NCBI RefSeq assembly: GCF_012767755.2
Contig: NZ_AP023189.1
Location: 4,652,001-4,716,000, forward strand
From: Pseudomonas tohonis
Lineage (GTDB): Bacteria > Pseudomonadota > Gammaproteobacteria > Pseudomonadales > Pseudomonadaceae
Reading direction: 5' to 3'
DNA: 64,000 nucleotides
The notes beneath the pieces are model-generated. The model searched no databases. It saw only the letters and a list, made by a program, of their open reading frames with translations, and was not told the origin of the DNA. The position numbers and the translations under genes were made by a program. Of this stretch, positions 17,580-26,831 are shown in pieces (the stretch's first letter is position 1; the number at the start of each line of letters is the position of its first letter).

Positions 17580-20159
17580 TCACCCACCCCGCTCGATCAG
17601 GTGGTTCATCGCGGCCTTGAGCTTCATCGGGCGAACGGGTTTGTGCATCAGGGTGTGGCCGAGTTCGCGCATCTGCTGGCGCAGTTCGTTGCTGTAGTTG
17701 GCGGTGATCATCAGGGCGGGCAAGGCGGTGCCGCGGCGGGCGTTGATGCTGGCGACGGCGTCGACGCCGTTGTGGCCGTTGTCCAGGTGGTAGTCGGCGA
17801 TCAGCAGGTCGGCGTCGGCGTGGTAGTTGTCCACCTGGCGGGCGAGGTCTTCTTCCGAGAGCGCGGTGACCACCTGGCAGCCCCAGCCTTCGAGCAGGGT
17901 GCGCATGCCGGCGCAGATGGCCGCGTCGTTGTCCAGCACCCAGACCCGCGAGCCACGCAGGCGCTCCACGAGCATTTCGGGGGTGCTCGCTTCCACCCGC
18001 GCCTTGGGTGCGCGCTTGGCCAGGGGCACCTCGACGCAGAAGCGCGAGCCCTGGCCGAGGCGCGAGCGCACCTGGATGCGGTGGCCGAGCATGCCGGCGA
18101 TCTTGTCGACGATGGCCAGGCCCAGACCCAGGCCCCGGTCCTGCTTGGGCCGCTGCGAGTCGCCGCGCTTGAACTCCTGGAAGATCTCCTTGAGCTTGTC
18201 GTCGGCGATGCCGATGCCGCTGTCCCAGACCTCGATCGACAGGCTTTGCCGGTGCCGCCGGCAGCCCAGCAGCACGCGGCCGCTGGGGGTGTAGCGGATG
18301 GCGTTGCTGAGCAGGTTGCGCAGGATGCGCGCCAGCAACTGGATGTCGCTGCGCACCAGCGCCGAGCTGGGCACGAAGTGCAGGCTCAGCCCCTCGCTGG
18401 CGGCCGCCTGGCGGAATTCCACGGCGAGGTTGTCGAGCAGCTCGCTGACGGCGAAGGGCGCGATGTCGGGCTTGATCACCCCGGCGTCGAGCTTGGAGAT
18501 GTCCACCAGGGTGCCCAGCAGGCTTTCCACGTCATCCAGCGAGTTGCTGATGTTGCGCACCAGCGCCGTGCTCACCGCTTGCTCGCGCTGCTCCTGCAGG
18601 GCGCTGGTGAACAGCCGGGCGGCGTTCAGGGGTTGCAGCAGGTCGTGGCTGACGGCAGCGAGGAACTTGGTCTTCGACAGGTTGGCCTGCTCGGCCTCGC
18701 GCTTGGCCTCGCGCAGGCGCAGTTCCACCTGGCTGCGCTCGCCGATCTCGCGCAGCAGTTGCTCGTTGAGCTGGGTGAGTTCGGCGGTGCGTTCGCGCAC
18801 CCGCTGCTCCAGGTTCTGGTAGGCCAGGTGCAGGGCCTCGGCCGTGCGCCGGCGCTCGGTGATGTCGCGGATCAGCACGAAGATGCCGACCACTTCGCCG
18901 CTTGCCAGGCGGTTGGGCACGTAGGAGCGCAGCATGTAGCGCTCCTGGCCGTTGAGGTTGGTCTCGGCCACTTCGAAGGTGACGCTCTCGCCGGAGAGCG
19001 CCCGCTCCACATAGGGCTCCAGGCGCCGCCAGTGTTCCTCGCTGTGCACCTCGCGCAGGCGCTGGCCGAGCATGCCGCCGCGCGGCCAGCGGTACCACTC
19101 CTCGTAGACCTTGTTGGTGAACTCGTAGACCAGCTCGGCGTTGAGGTAGGCGATCAGCGCCGGCACGTGGTCGGTGATCAGGCGGATCCAGCGTTCACTC
19201 TCGGCCAGCGCCTCGGCGTGGCGGTAGCGCTCGGTGATGTCGGTGAAGGTGTTGACGAAGCCGCCGGTGGGCAGCGCGTGGGTGCGCACTTCGAGCATGC
19301 GGCCGTCGAACAGGCGCTGTTCCAGCTCGCGCACCGGGCGGCCATTGGCGTCGCGGGTCTGCGGGGTGAGCAGCGCCAGCTCGCTGTCGGCCATGACTTC
19401 GGCGAAGGGCCGGTGCGCCTGGATCGGCGCCAGCCCGCAGAGTTCGAGGAAGCGGTGGTTCCACAGCTCCAGGGTGCCTTCGGCGCCGACCATGGCCATG
19501 CCCTGGGAGAGGTTGTCCACGGCGCGCTGGAGCAGGCGCGACTTCTGCGCCAGGGCCTGCTCGCGGCGCATGGTTTCGCTGATCTTCAGGTCGGTGATGT
19601 CGGTGTAGAGGATCACCAGCCCGCCTTCGCGGGTGGGCCGCTCGCTGACCTGCACCCAGCGCCCGTCCTGCAGGCGGTAGAGGCTGTGCTCGTTGTCGCT
19701 GCTGCGCTGCTCTTCGACGATCAGCCCGGTGCTTTCGGCCAGGCGCTTGATCTCCGAGAGCCGGGTGCCGCTGATGATGCGCGCGCGGCTGTTGGCCCAG
19801 AAGGACTTGAAGCGGCTGTTGAACAGGACGATGCGCTGCTCCCTGTCGAACAGCACGAAGGCGTCGGAGATGCTTTCGATGGCGTCCACCAGGTGCTGGT
19901 GGGCCGTCTCGGCGCGCAGCCGGGCGTCGCTGAGCAGCTGGTTGCTGGCCTTGAGTTCGGACATCGCCTGGTTCAGGGCGTCGGTGCGTTCGCGCACCTG
20001 CTCGGCCAGGACCACCGAGTGCTGGAAGGCGGCGTAGGCGTCGTCGCGGCGGGCGGCGCTGGATTCGACCCGCTCGATCAGCGCGGCGTTGATGCGCTTG
20101 AGCTTGTGGTTCTCGCCCTCCAGCCGGGCGATGCGTGCTTCGTAGTCAGCGACCTGCAT
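17580..20159 (-). CDS. nahK: Multi-PAS hybrid histidine kinase NahK (ErcS')
   Basis: Cytoplasmic hybrid kinase of 859 residues without transmembrane helices. It has an N-terminal coiled coil (1-80), about three PAS domains (85-195, 205-310, 320-435), a second coiled coil, HisKA with H505 (AAVSHDLLQPLNAARLF), an ATPase domain (N-box NLLSNAIRYTPSG, G-box GLGLGLAIV) and a C-terminal receiver with D789. In P. aeruginosa NahK is controlled by the nitric-oxide sensor NosP encoded just upstream, and feeds phosphorelays affecting biofilm; it is also known as ErcS' in the ethanol regulon. The start at 20159 overlaps nosP by 14 bp; a start 57 bases further upstream is possible. Confidence 0.85.
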   Translation of the reverse strand: MQVADYEARIARLEGENHKLKRINAALIERVESSAARRDDAYAAFQHSVVLAEQVRERTDALNQAMSELKASNQLLSDARLRAETAHQHLVDAIESISDAFVLFDREQRIVLFNSRFKSFWANSRARIISGTRLSEIKRLAESTGLIVEEQRSSDNEHSLYRLQDGRWVQVSERPTREGGLVILYTDITDLKISETMRREQALAQKSRLLQRAVDNLSQGMAMVGAEGTLELWNHRFLELCGLAPIQAHRPFAEVMADSELALLTPQTRDANGRPVRELEQRLFDGRMLEVRTHALPTGGFVNTFTDITERYRHAEALAESERWIRLITDHVPALIAYLNAELVYEFTNKVYEEWYRWPRGGMLGQRLREVHSEEHWRRLEPYVERALSGESVTFEVAETNLNGQERYMLRSYVPNRLASGEVVGIFVLIRDITERRRTAEALHLAYQNLEQRVRERTAELTQLNEQLLREIGERSQVELRLREAKREAEQANLSKTKFLAAVSHDLLQPLNAARLFTSALQEQREQAVSTALVRNISNSLDDVESLLGTLVDISKLDAGVIKPDIAPFAVSELLDNLAVEFRQAAASEGLSLHFVPSSALVRSDIQLLARILRNLLSNAIRYTPSGRVLLGCRRHRQSLSIEVWDSGIGIADDKLKEIFQEFKRGDSQRPKQDRGLGLGLAIVDKIAGMLGHRIQVRSRLGQGSRFCVEVPLAKRAPKARVEASTPEMLVERLRGSRVWVLDNDAAICAGMRTLLEGWGCQVVTALSEEDLARQVDNYHADADLLIADYHLDNGHNGVDAVASINARRGTALPALMITANYSNELRQQMRELGHTLMHKPVRPMKLKAAMNHLIERGG

Positions 20160-21309
20160 CGCCTGGGCGGCGTCCGATGGCGACACCGGTGAAGGTCTGG
20201 TTGATGTGCATGCCATTGAACTGTTCCCCGTAGGTGTTGAAGCCGATCACGCGCTGGCGACGGAGGAATTCGCCGGTCTGCTCGACGCCGCCATCGCTCT
20301 CGATTTCCAGGCGGCGCAGGAAGCAGTCGCAGCCGATGGTCAGCAGCGGCGGGCCGAGGCGCTGCTCCAGGCGCTGGAACAGGGCCTGCAGGTTGGGCAA
20401 AAGCGGCCCCGGGCGCATGCCGGTGAGGACGATGCCGTTCTCCACGGCGCAGTAGAAGCTGAGGCTGAGGTCGTCGTTGACCCGCTGGATGGAGCGCACG
20501 TAGTACTGGTCGTTGACCCGCACGGCCAGCGGATGGGCGGCGAACAGACGGTGGTCCAGGGCCTCCAGCGGCACGCCGATCCACTGGGCGTACTCCTGGG
20601 CGGCGGGCTCGGCATTGAGTTCGAAGACGCGGCGGCTGGCGCTGTCGGCGCGGGTGACCACCAGTTTCTCGTCGCTGGGCAGGATGTGGTGGGTGCTGAA
20701 GACCTCGAAATCCAGCTGGGTGTTGACCAGCACCACCACCGCCGCGCCGGTGTGGAACTGGCCACCGTGGTAGACGTGGGTGTGGGTCAGGTGGTTGTCG
20801 TCACCGGCCGAGCCGCCGAAATGCGGGATGCTGCCGAAGGCGGCGCTGAGGGCGGCGAGCACCACTTCCTCGCGGCTGGAGAGGCCGTCCAGCAGGGTCA
20901 GGGCGAAGCTGTGGTCCTTGATCGGCGCCAGGGAGTTGCTGCGGCAGTCACCGACCAGGCGCTCCACGAGCTGCTGGGCGTCGATCAGGCTGAAGCGCTC
21001 CATTTCGTCGATCAGCGCACAGCCGATGGAGAAGCTGCGGTAGTCGAAGCCCACCGCGCTGACGCAGCCGCGCCCGTAGCCATTGGGGGTGATTTCGCCG
21101 GCGCTGGTGCAGCCCACCAGCTCGATGCCGCCGAAGTACTGCTCCAGCGCCGCGCCCAGGGCCGGCAGGTCGTATTCCGCCGAGCAGAAGAACAGCACGA
21201 AGCCCAGGTGCGGGTGGATCAGCTGGCGCGCCAGGTCCTGGGCCACGGCCTCGGCGTCGGTGGCGCTGGACATGGCGGTGACCACGCCCTCGTCCTGATG
21301 CTGTTGCAT
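20146..21309 (-). CDS. nosP: FIST-domain nitric-oxide sensor NosP
   Basis: A 387-residue cytoplasmic protein with an N-terminal FIST domain (about 35-220, motif ELVGCTSAGEI) and a FIST C-terminal domain (about 230-370). In Pseudomonas the homologue binds haem and nitric oxide and inhibits the kinase NahK. The pairing with nahK, overlapping by 14 bp, is the established gene order. The haem ligand is not deduced here. A degraded TTGGGTAG sequence at about 21,377-21,384 resembles the TTGGTA boxes but is too weak to call. Confidence 0.85.
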   Translation of the reverse strand: MQQHQDEGVVTAMSSATDAEAVAQDLARQLIHPHLGFVLFFCSAEYDLPALGAALEQYFGGIELVGCTSAGEITPNGYGRGCVSAVGFDYRSFSIGCALIDEMERFSLIDAQQLVERLVGDCRSNSLAPIKDHSFALTLLDGLSSREEVVLAALSAAFGSIPHFGGSAGDDNHLTHTHVYHGGQFHTGAAVVVLVNTQLDFEVFSTHHILPSDEKLVVTRADSASRRVFELNAEPAAQEYAQWIGVPLEALDHRLFAAHPLAVRVNDQYYVRSIQRVNDDLSLSFYCAVENGIVLTGMRPGPLLPNLQALFQRLEQRLGPPLLTIGCDCFLRRLEIESDGGVEQTGEFLRRQRVIGFNTYGEQFNGMHINQTFTGVAIGRRPGDAGR

Positions 21310-21716
21310 GGTGCGCCTCGCGAATGGGCCTGCAGTTGCTGTGGATTCTACGGAGCGACCCGGGGCCGCCCCATCCTTCTTGGGTAGCGGCGGGCTCGTC
21401 CGAAGGGATGAGGCCGCACTGACGATTGCGTTCGGCCTCGGGGAGCGGCCCGGCCACTCATTCGGCCCTGGATGGGTGTGCGCGGGATCTTCGAGGTGCG
21501 CGCGGCACACCCCATGCGCGGCTGCGAGCTCTTCGCAGGATGGGCGCCTTCGAAGGCGCATCAGGCATCAGGAGGTGCCACGGCCCGGCTCCGCCTGGTG
21601 GAGGTAAAGAGCGACCTCCACCCTACGCGGCGGTCGCGTCCATCGGTGGCATGACGCTTTCTGCAGCCCGCCAGGGCAGGAGCGAATTCATTGGCGAAAC
21701 CACTCCCCATCAAACG
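21310..21716. other. Intergenic region with REP-like elements, no gene seen
   Basis: The gap between nosP and the porin terminator holds a REP core near 21,497-21,515 (GAGGTGCGCGCGGCACACCC) and a GTGGAGGT/ACCTCCAC palindrome near 21,597-21,620 of the type also found near 881. No reading frame here has a ribosome site or recognisable product. The nosP promoter must lie just after 21,310. Confidence 0.5.
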
Positions 21717-21717
21717 C

Positions 21718-21748
21718 AAAAAAGGCGGGAGGCATGCGCCTTCCCGCC
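21718..21748 (-). terminator. Intrinsic terminator of the porin gene
   Basis: Read leftward: GGCGGGA / TCCCGCC arms with an inner GGC/GCC pair, followed by TTTTTTG. It begins 30 bp after the porin stop codon. Confidence 0.75.
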
Positions 21749-21778
21749 AAACACAAGGGAGCAAGACAGGGTGGAGCG

Positions 21779-22960
21779 TTACCAGTTGAGCACCACGCCG
21801 AGGGCGACGGTGTCGGTGTCTTCGTTCTGTGCGGAGCCGGCGTGGCCGTCGATCTCGAACTGGTTGTATTCGGCGACCAGCTTGAGGTTGTCGTTGACGT
21901 CGTGGAACAGGGCGATGCCACGGGTCTCGTAGTCGGCACCGGTGTTCACCGCGCCGTTGCCGTCGTCCTTGGTCTTGCCGTAGGACAGCGCCAGGCGGTT
22001 CTTGCCGAAGCGGTAGGAGCCCTGCAGCAGGTAGCCGTCGCTGTCGACTTCACGCAGGGTCGCCTCGCCGGCGTTGTTGGTGAAGAAGGGGTTGATGCCC
22101 TTGGCCTGGAAGCCGGAGGCGACCACCGAGAAGGCACCCATCTTCGCCTGCACGCCGTAGCCCAGGCCCTTGGAGGTGACGCTGTCGACCGCCGGGTCGG
22201 TGTTGTCCGAGGTCTGGTAGCCGCCGTTGAGCCAGGAGTAGATCTGCGCGCCGCCCAGCTCGAACTCGTAGGTGAGTTCGGATTCGAAGCGCGGGTTCTC
22301 CTGGTAGGCCTTGCCGGTGGGGCTGTCGTCGTTGGTGTCCACCGGGTCCATGATGCCGACCGCCAGGCGCAGGCCGTCGCTCTTGGGGCTGCGATAGGTG
22401 ATCTGCGAGGTGGGGAACGGATAGGGGTAGCCGCTGCCGATGTTGCCGAAGGAGACGCCGCCGCCATCCACCAGGCCGAGGGTGTCGCTGACCTGGCCGT
22501 AGCCGGCGAGCATCTCGTCGAGGAGGATGTTGGAGCGGGCGAACAGGCCGAAGTCCTTGCCCACCAGCACCTCGCCCCAGTCGCTGCCGACGGTGCCGTA
22601 GAACTGGCGGACGTCGATGGCGGTGTCGGTGCCGTTGGTCTCGCTGTCGTTGATGGTCACCCAGAAGGAGGCGCGGGCACCGAGCTTGAGGTCATCCACC
22701 TGCTTGCCCATGTTGAAGCCGATCCAGTTGGGCAAAAAGCCCATCTTCACCCGCGACTGGCGACGGTCGAACTGCTCGCCTTCGCGGTCGACGTCGCTGT
22801 TGACGTAGAAGGCGTTGACGTAGCCGTCGGTGGAGAAGGTGGTGTCGTCCTTGTCGTAGAGGACGATCTCGGCCTTGGCCTGTTCCATGACGGCCAGGGC
22901 CAGGCCGGTGGTGAGGGCGAGGGGCAGGAATCCGATGGTGACGTTCTTGTTGTTGTACAT
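21779..22960 (-). CDS. Outer-membrane porin (general porin family)
   Basis: Outer-membrane protein of 393 residues with a signal peptide ending AKAE (about residue 30). Alternating amphipathic strands run throughout, and the last residues, VALGVVLNW, end in an aromatic residue as needed for BAM recognition. It belongs to the 16-stranded general porin type rather than OprD. It stands alone with its own terminator. A TTGGTA box 225 bp upstream and its position between nahK and pqqF suggest it serves uptake during growth on alcohols. Substrate specificity is unknown. Confidence 0.8.
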   Translation of the reverse strand: MYNNKNVTIGFLPLALTTGLALAVMEQAKAEIVLYDKDDTTFSTDGYVNAFYVNSDVDREGEQFDRRQSRVKMGFLPNWIGFNMGKQVDDLKLGARASFWVTINDSETNGTDTAIDVRQFYGTVGSDWGEVLVGKDFGLFARSNILLDEMLAGYGQVSDTLGLVDGGGVSFGNIGSGYPYPFPTSQITYRSPKSDGLRLAVGIMDPVDTNDDSPTGKAYQENPRFESELTYEFELGGAQIYSWLNGGYQTSDNTDPAVDSVTSKGLGYGVQAKMGAFSVVASGFQAKGINPFFTNNAGEATLREVDSDGYLLQGSYRFGKNRLALSYGKTKDDGNGAVNTGADYETRGIALFHDVNDNLKLVAEYNQFEIDGHAGSAQNEDTDTVALGVVLNW

Positions 22961-23184
22961 GGCGCTCTCCGCTGGGTGGGACGACTCGCTCGAGCCGTGA
23001 CGGAGGCGATTATCGAAACGCCGGAACGCCCGCCATATGCGGCCTTGGCGCTGTTTCGCCGATGCTTTGGCGGGCCCTGTACGGCCCTGGCGGGAAGGTG
23101 CGGGCCGCCCCCCTCGGCGGTAGCGGGGCGCAAGTCGCAACGGACGGACGAGGCCAGCGGCACGACCTGGGAAGGGGGTCGTAC

Positions 23185-23198
23185 CGCTGCCTTGGTAG
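23185..23198. promoter_or_regulatory. TTGGTA box between the porin and pqqF
   Basis: CGCTGCCTTGGTAG keeps the right half CCTTGGTAG exactly but has a different left half from the other boxes. It lies 225 bp upstream of the porin start in the 280-bp gap 22961-23240, relative to which the porin is the only gene it could serve. Confidence 0.5.
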
Positions 23199-23240
23199 GG
23201 GATTGGGAGGCTGTGGCGAGGGCGCGGAAAGGAGGAGGTA

Positions 23241-25709
23241 TCAGTGCCAGCGCGAGTCGGGGCGTGCAGCGTTGGCGACCGCCAGCCAGCCGCCACGGGC
23301 CTGCTGCAGGGCCTCCAGGGCGGCGAGCAGGTCATCGCGGCCGGCCTGTTCGAGGGCATCGGCGACGCGGTCGGGCCAGTCGGGCGCGCGTCCGGCCAGG
23401 TGCAGGTTCCAGGCACGCTCGGCCGCGTCCTCGTCGCCGCTGCGCAGCTGTGCCAGCAGGGCCTGGCGCGGGGCCTCGCCGTCCTTCAGCGCCTCGTCCA
23501 GGCCGGCGAGGAACGCCTCGATGTGCCCGAGGACCTGCGCCACGGTGGCGCTGGGCGACTGCACGCCGAACAGCAGGCCGGCGTGGCCGTTGATCAGGCG
23601 GAAGCCGGAGAACACGGCGTAGCCCAGCTGCAGCTCGCTGCGCAGGCGCTGGTAGAAGCCCGCCTCCAGGCAGCGCGCCAGCCACTGCCAGGTGGCTTCG
23701 GTCTGCGCCTGGCGATCGGGCAGCGGGCAGAACAGCAGCAGGGCGGCATCGCCCTGCACCGCCACCGGGTGCCAACGCCGCGTGGCGACGGGGGCCGCCG
23801 GGGCATGGCCGTCGAGACGCCGCCCGGGCACACCGCGCAAGACGCCGGCCAGGAGCTGGCGCGGGTGCTCGTCGAGGCCCACGGCCATGACCTCCCAGGC
23901 GGTGCGCGCCCAGAAGCGCCCCAGGCGTGCGGGTGAGACCGGCTCGTCATCCGGGCGGGGCTGCGCGACGGCATCCAGGCGATCCGGCAACCCGCGCAAC
24001 AACTGGCGGATCGGCAGCTCGCCAGCCTCGCGGTTGAGCCAGGCGCGGTGCAGGCGCCGCCCCTGTTCACAGGCGGCCAGGGGCGGTTCGAACAGGGTCT
24101 TGAGTACCGCGTCGAGCACCGGCGGCAGCAATCCGGCGGCACCGCGCAGGCTCAACCGCCAGTCGCGGCCCTGTTCGCTGAAATCGATGGCGACGCCCTG
24201 CTGCTGGGCGCGGCTCTGGGTCGCCCGCAACGCACGCTGCAAGGCCTGGTAGAAGCCGCCGTCGACAGGTTCGGCCGGCAGACGCCAGCGCAGGAACACC
24301 GCCGCGCGCTCGGCATCCCCCCAGTGGTGCAACAGCGGGACGTCGTCCGCCCCCCGCGCAGCCGGGACCTCGAAGGGGCTGAACATGGGGACGCCGGAGA
24401 AGCGCCAGCGCACGTCGAGGGCAGGCCAGGGCGGGACGCCGTCTTCCTCCAGCGCCAGCGGGAAGCCGGCGGCCTGCACGCGGCCGGCGACCGCCGCCTC
24501 GCTGGCGAACAGGCGGATCAGCCGGGGCGGCGTGAGCTGCGCGAGCAGCCGGGCGAAATCGCGCGCCTCCAGCGGCGCGGGTGGGTCCCAGCCACGCTCC
24601 AGCAGGCTGCGCGCCTGCTCCAGCGGCGCCGGACGGGCATGGCCGGCGCGGGCCTGGTGGCGGGCCAGGAGGTCGCGCCAGGGCTCCTGCTCGCGCAGGG
24701 CGGCGAGCCAGTGGAACAGCGCCGCCTCGAGGCGCGCACGGCTTTCGGGGCGGGCGTCGGCGAGGGCCAGGTCCAGCACCAGCAGCGCCTGGCCCTGGTC
24801 GAGGTGGGGCACGAGCAGTTGCAATCCATCGCACAGCCCCTGCTCGACGAGCCAGGCCTGCAGGCTGCCCTCGGCCTCGTCCTGCAGCAGTTCGCGCAGC
24901 ACCTCCAGCGCCTGGGGCAAGGCGGCCGGCTGGCCCTCCAGGGCGAAAGCCAGCCAGCTGCGCGCCGCGCCGGGCAGGCACATGCGCAGGCTGTGGCTGA
25001 CCAGCGGCAGCAATGCGGGCGCCGGGGGCGGGGCGGCGGGCGCACCGCCGGGCAGCGAACCCGCGAGGCGCTGCGCGAGCCCCGCGAGCTCGTCCAGTGA
25101 TTGAGGTCCGAGCAGCACCAGACGCATGCACGCGCCCTGGTAGTGGGCCTGGTGGAAGGCGGCCAGTCCGGCCTGGAACGCCGGGTCCTCCACCGCCAGG
25201 CTGTCGCGGTCGCCGGCATGGAAGTCGGCCAGCGGGTGCCCCGGCGCCAGCGCCGCCGCGAGCGCGGACTGGGCCAGGGTCCAGGTGTCGCGGGCGCGCG
25301 CCAGGTACTCGGCCTGCAGCACCTCGCGCTCGCGCAGCTGCGCGTCGATCGCCAGTTGCGGCGCGCCGAGCATGTCCACGAGCCGCGCCAGGCCGGCCTC
25401 CAGGCGCGCGGGCGGCAGCTCGAAGAAGAAGTCGGTGTGGCGGGCCTGGGTGCTGGCGTTGAGGCGCCCGCCGCAGGCCTGGACGAAGGGCATGAGCCGC
25501 TGCTGGTCGGGGTAATGCACGCCACCGAGGAACAGCAGGTGTTCGAGAAAATGCGCAAGCCCGGGCCATTCGCGTGGCTCGTCATGGCTGCCGGCGGCCA
25601 CCCGCAGCGCCGCCGCCGCCCGCTGCGCGCCGGGCATGTGGCGCAGCAGCACGGCGAGGCCGTTGTCGAGGAGCAGGGAACGGCTGGCGGGGTCGGGAAC
25701 GGGCGTCAT
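23241..25709 (-). CDS. pqqF: PQQ biosynthesis M16 peptidase PqqF
   Basis: Zinc peptidase of 822 residues of the insulinase (M16) family, thought to trim the modified PqqA peptide during PQQ synthesis. The inverted zinc motif is HFLEH at about 52-56 in GLAHFLEHLLFLGG, with the distal glutamate in EREVLQAEYLARA. Three more M16-like lobes follow, as in two-fold duplicated family members. The start MTPVPDP is chosen by likeness to PqqF N-termini, though an ATG 30 bases upstream is possible and neither has a clear ribosome site. The remaining pqq genes are not in the window. Confidence 0.85.
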   Translation of the reverse strand: MTPVPDPASRSLLLDNGLAVLLRHMPGAQRAAAALRVAAGSHDEPREWPGLAHFLEHLLFLGGVHYPDQQRLMPFVQACGGRLNASTQARHTDFFFELPPARLEAGLARLVDMLGAPQLAIDAQLREREVLQAEYLARARDTWTLAQSALAAALAPGHPLADFHAGDRDSLAVEDPAFQAGLAAFHQAHYQGACMRLVLLGPQSLDELAGLAQRLAGSLPGGAPAAPPPAPALLPLVSHSLRMCLPGAARSWLAFALEGQPAALPQALEVLRELLQDEAEGSLQAWLVEQGLCDGLQLLVPHLDQGQALLVLDLALADARPESRARLEAALFHWLAALREQEPWRDLLARHQARAGHARPAPLEQARSLLERGWDPPAPLEARDFARLLAQLTPPRLIRLFASEAAVAGRVQAAGFPLALEEDGVPPWPALDVRWRFSGVPMFSPFEVPAARGADDVPLLHHWGDAERAAVFLRWRLPAEPVDGGFYQALQRALRATQSRAQQQGVAIDFSEQGRDWRLSLRGAAGLLPPVLDAVLKTLFEPPLAACEQGRRLHRAWLNREAGELPIRQLLRGLPDRLDAVAQPRPDDEPVSPARLGRFWARTAWEVMAVGLDEHPRQLLAGVLRGVPGRRLDGHAPAAPVATRRWHPVAVQGDAALLLFCPLPDRQAQTEATWQWLARCLEAGFYQRLRSELQLGYAVFSGFRLINGHAGLLFGVQSPSATVAQVLGHIEAFLAGLDEALKDGEAPRQALLAQLRSGDEDAAERAWNLHLAGRAPDWPDRVADALEQAGRDDLLAALEALQQARGGWLAVANAARPDSRWH

Positions 25710-26077
25710 CCGGGCACCATGGAAAGTTTCGCTCAGCATCCTCAAGACCGGCCCTCACGGCAATGGTTCTTTCGTTCAGCCGAACCGCCCCCGATCGATT
25801 GACCGCGGCATGCGGATGCATCGAGAATCCGCGCTCCTTCCCGTGCGGCGTTTCATCCAGCCGGGTTGCCGTGCTTCCCGGTACGGCGCCGGCCTCAGGT
25901 CCTCCAGTCCCGATCTCCGCACCTCGGCGCCCCCATGCGCCCCTTCGCCTGGCCCGCCCGGGCATACGACCCCGACCAGAGCCGTCGCCGCGCGCGGCCC
26001 GGCCTCGCCCTGCCCGCTGCATGCCGGGCGGGACGGCTGCGCGCGCGACCGGTTCGCCATTTGCAGGAAACACAACG
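25710..26077. other. Intergenic region of 368 bp between divergent genes, no gene seen
   Basis: It carries the start regions of pqqF (leftward) and the DUF2165 gene (rightward). No TTGGTA box, clear hairpin or convincing small gene was found. Long open frames crossing it are a result of high GC. Confidence 0.4.
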
Positions 26078-26578
26078 ATGATCACGATCCGCCTTTCCAA
26101 AGCCCTCATGGTGCTGGCCATGGCCTTCTTCGCCTCGCTGGTGGCCTTCAACAACGTCACCGACTACGGCACCAACTTCGCCTTCGTCCACCACGTGTTC
26201 CTCATGGACACCACCTTCCCCGGCAACCAGCTGATGTACCGCGCCATCGAGACGCCCTGGGTCCACCACGCCGGCTACCTCGGCATCATCGCCCTGGAAA
26301 CCACCACCGCCCTGCTCTGCTGGGTCGGCGGCCTGCACCTGCTGCGGGCGCGCAAGGCCGATGCCGCCGGCTTCCTCGCGGCCAAGCGCTGGGCCATCGC
26401 CGGCCTGACGCTGGGCTTCCTCACCTGGCAGGTGGCGTTCATGTCGGTGGGCGGGGAATGGTTCGGCATGTGGATGTCGGAGCAGTGGAACGGCGTGCCG
26501 GACGCCTTCCGCTTCTTCATCACCCTGCTGGCGGTGCTGATCTACCTGACGCTGCCCAATGACGGCGGCGAGGCCTGA
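26078..26578 (+). CDS. DUF2165 family small membrane protein
   Basis: Inner-membrane protein of 166 residues with four hydrophobic helices (about 8-25, 65-85, 105-125, 140-160). It has the conserved N-terminal pattern LVAFNNVTDYGTNFAFVHHVFLMDTTFP typical of DUF2165 (core FNNVTDYGTNF). Function is unknown. It has a GGAAACAC-type weak ribosome site and stands alone before the tRNA-Arg gene. Confidence 0.8.
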   Translation: MITIRLSKALMVLAMAFFASLVAFNNVTDYGTNFAFVHHVFLMDTTFPGNQLMYRAIETPWVHHAGYLGIIALETTTALLCWVGGLHLLRARKADAAGFLAAKRWAIAGLTLGFLTWQVAFMSVGGEWFGMWMSEQWNGVPDAFRFFITLLAVLIYLTLPNDGGEA

Positions 26579-26592
26579 GCCCTGCGGCCATG

Positions 26593-26624
26593 AAAAAGCC
26601 CCGCCAGCTTGCGCTGTGCGGGGC
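26593..26624 (-). terminator. Intrinsic terminator after tRNA-Arg(CCT)
   Basis: Read leftward: GCCCCGC / GCGGGGC arms with a 13-base loop, followed by TTTTTC. It lies 12 bp after the tRNA 3' end. Confidence 0.75.
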
Positions 26625-26635
26625 TTCGGTATTCA

Positions 26636-26712
26636 TGGTGTCCCAGAGTGGGCTCGAACCACCAACCTTCCCCTTAGGAGGGGGATGCTCTATCCAATTG
26701 AGCTACTGAGAC
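26636..26712 (-). tRNA. tRNA-Arg (anticodon CCT)
   Basis: A full cloverleaf of 77 bases: acceptor GTCTCAG/CTGGGAC, D stem GCTC/GAGC, anticodon stem TCCCC/GGGGA with loop CTCCTAA, T loop TTCGAGC, and encoded CCA. It reads AGG codons. Confidence 0.95.
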
Positions 26713-26831
26713 GGCACGCACGACGGGCAGTCGATGCGAACGGGCGGCATGTTAACGGCGCTTGCGCGTTTTGTCATGCCACTGCCACGGCAGTGCACCA
26801 TACTTCCGCAAAAATCAGAGGGACCTTCGCC

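Noticed and set aside
16990..17697. Repetitive reading frames on both strands downstream of the RAYT
   Set aside because: They translate the 150-bp REP array; the peptide repeats mirror the DNA repeat.
17445..20192. 915-codon open frame on the plus strand
   Set aside because: Antisense to nahK, whose PAS, HisKA and receiver motifs are unambiguous; caused by third-position GC bias.
21377..21384. Sixth TTGGTA box upstream of nosP
   Set aside because: Reads TTGGGTAG with an extra G and lacks the left half; too weak to list as a site.
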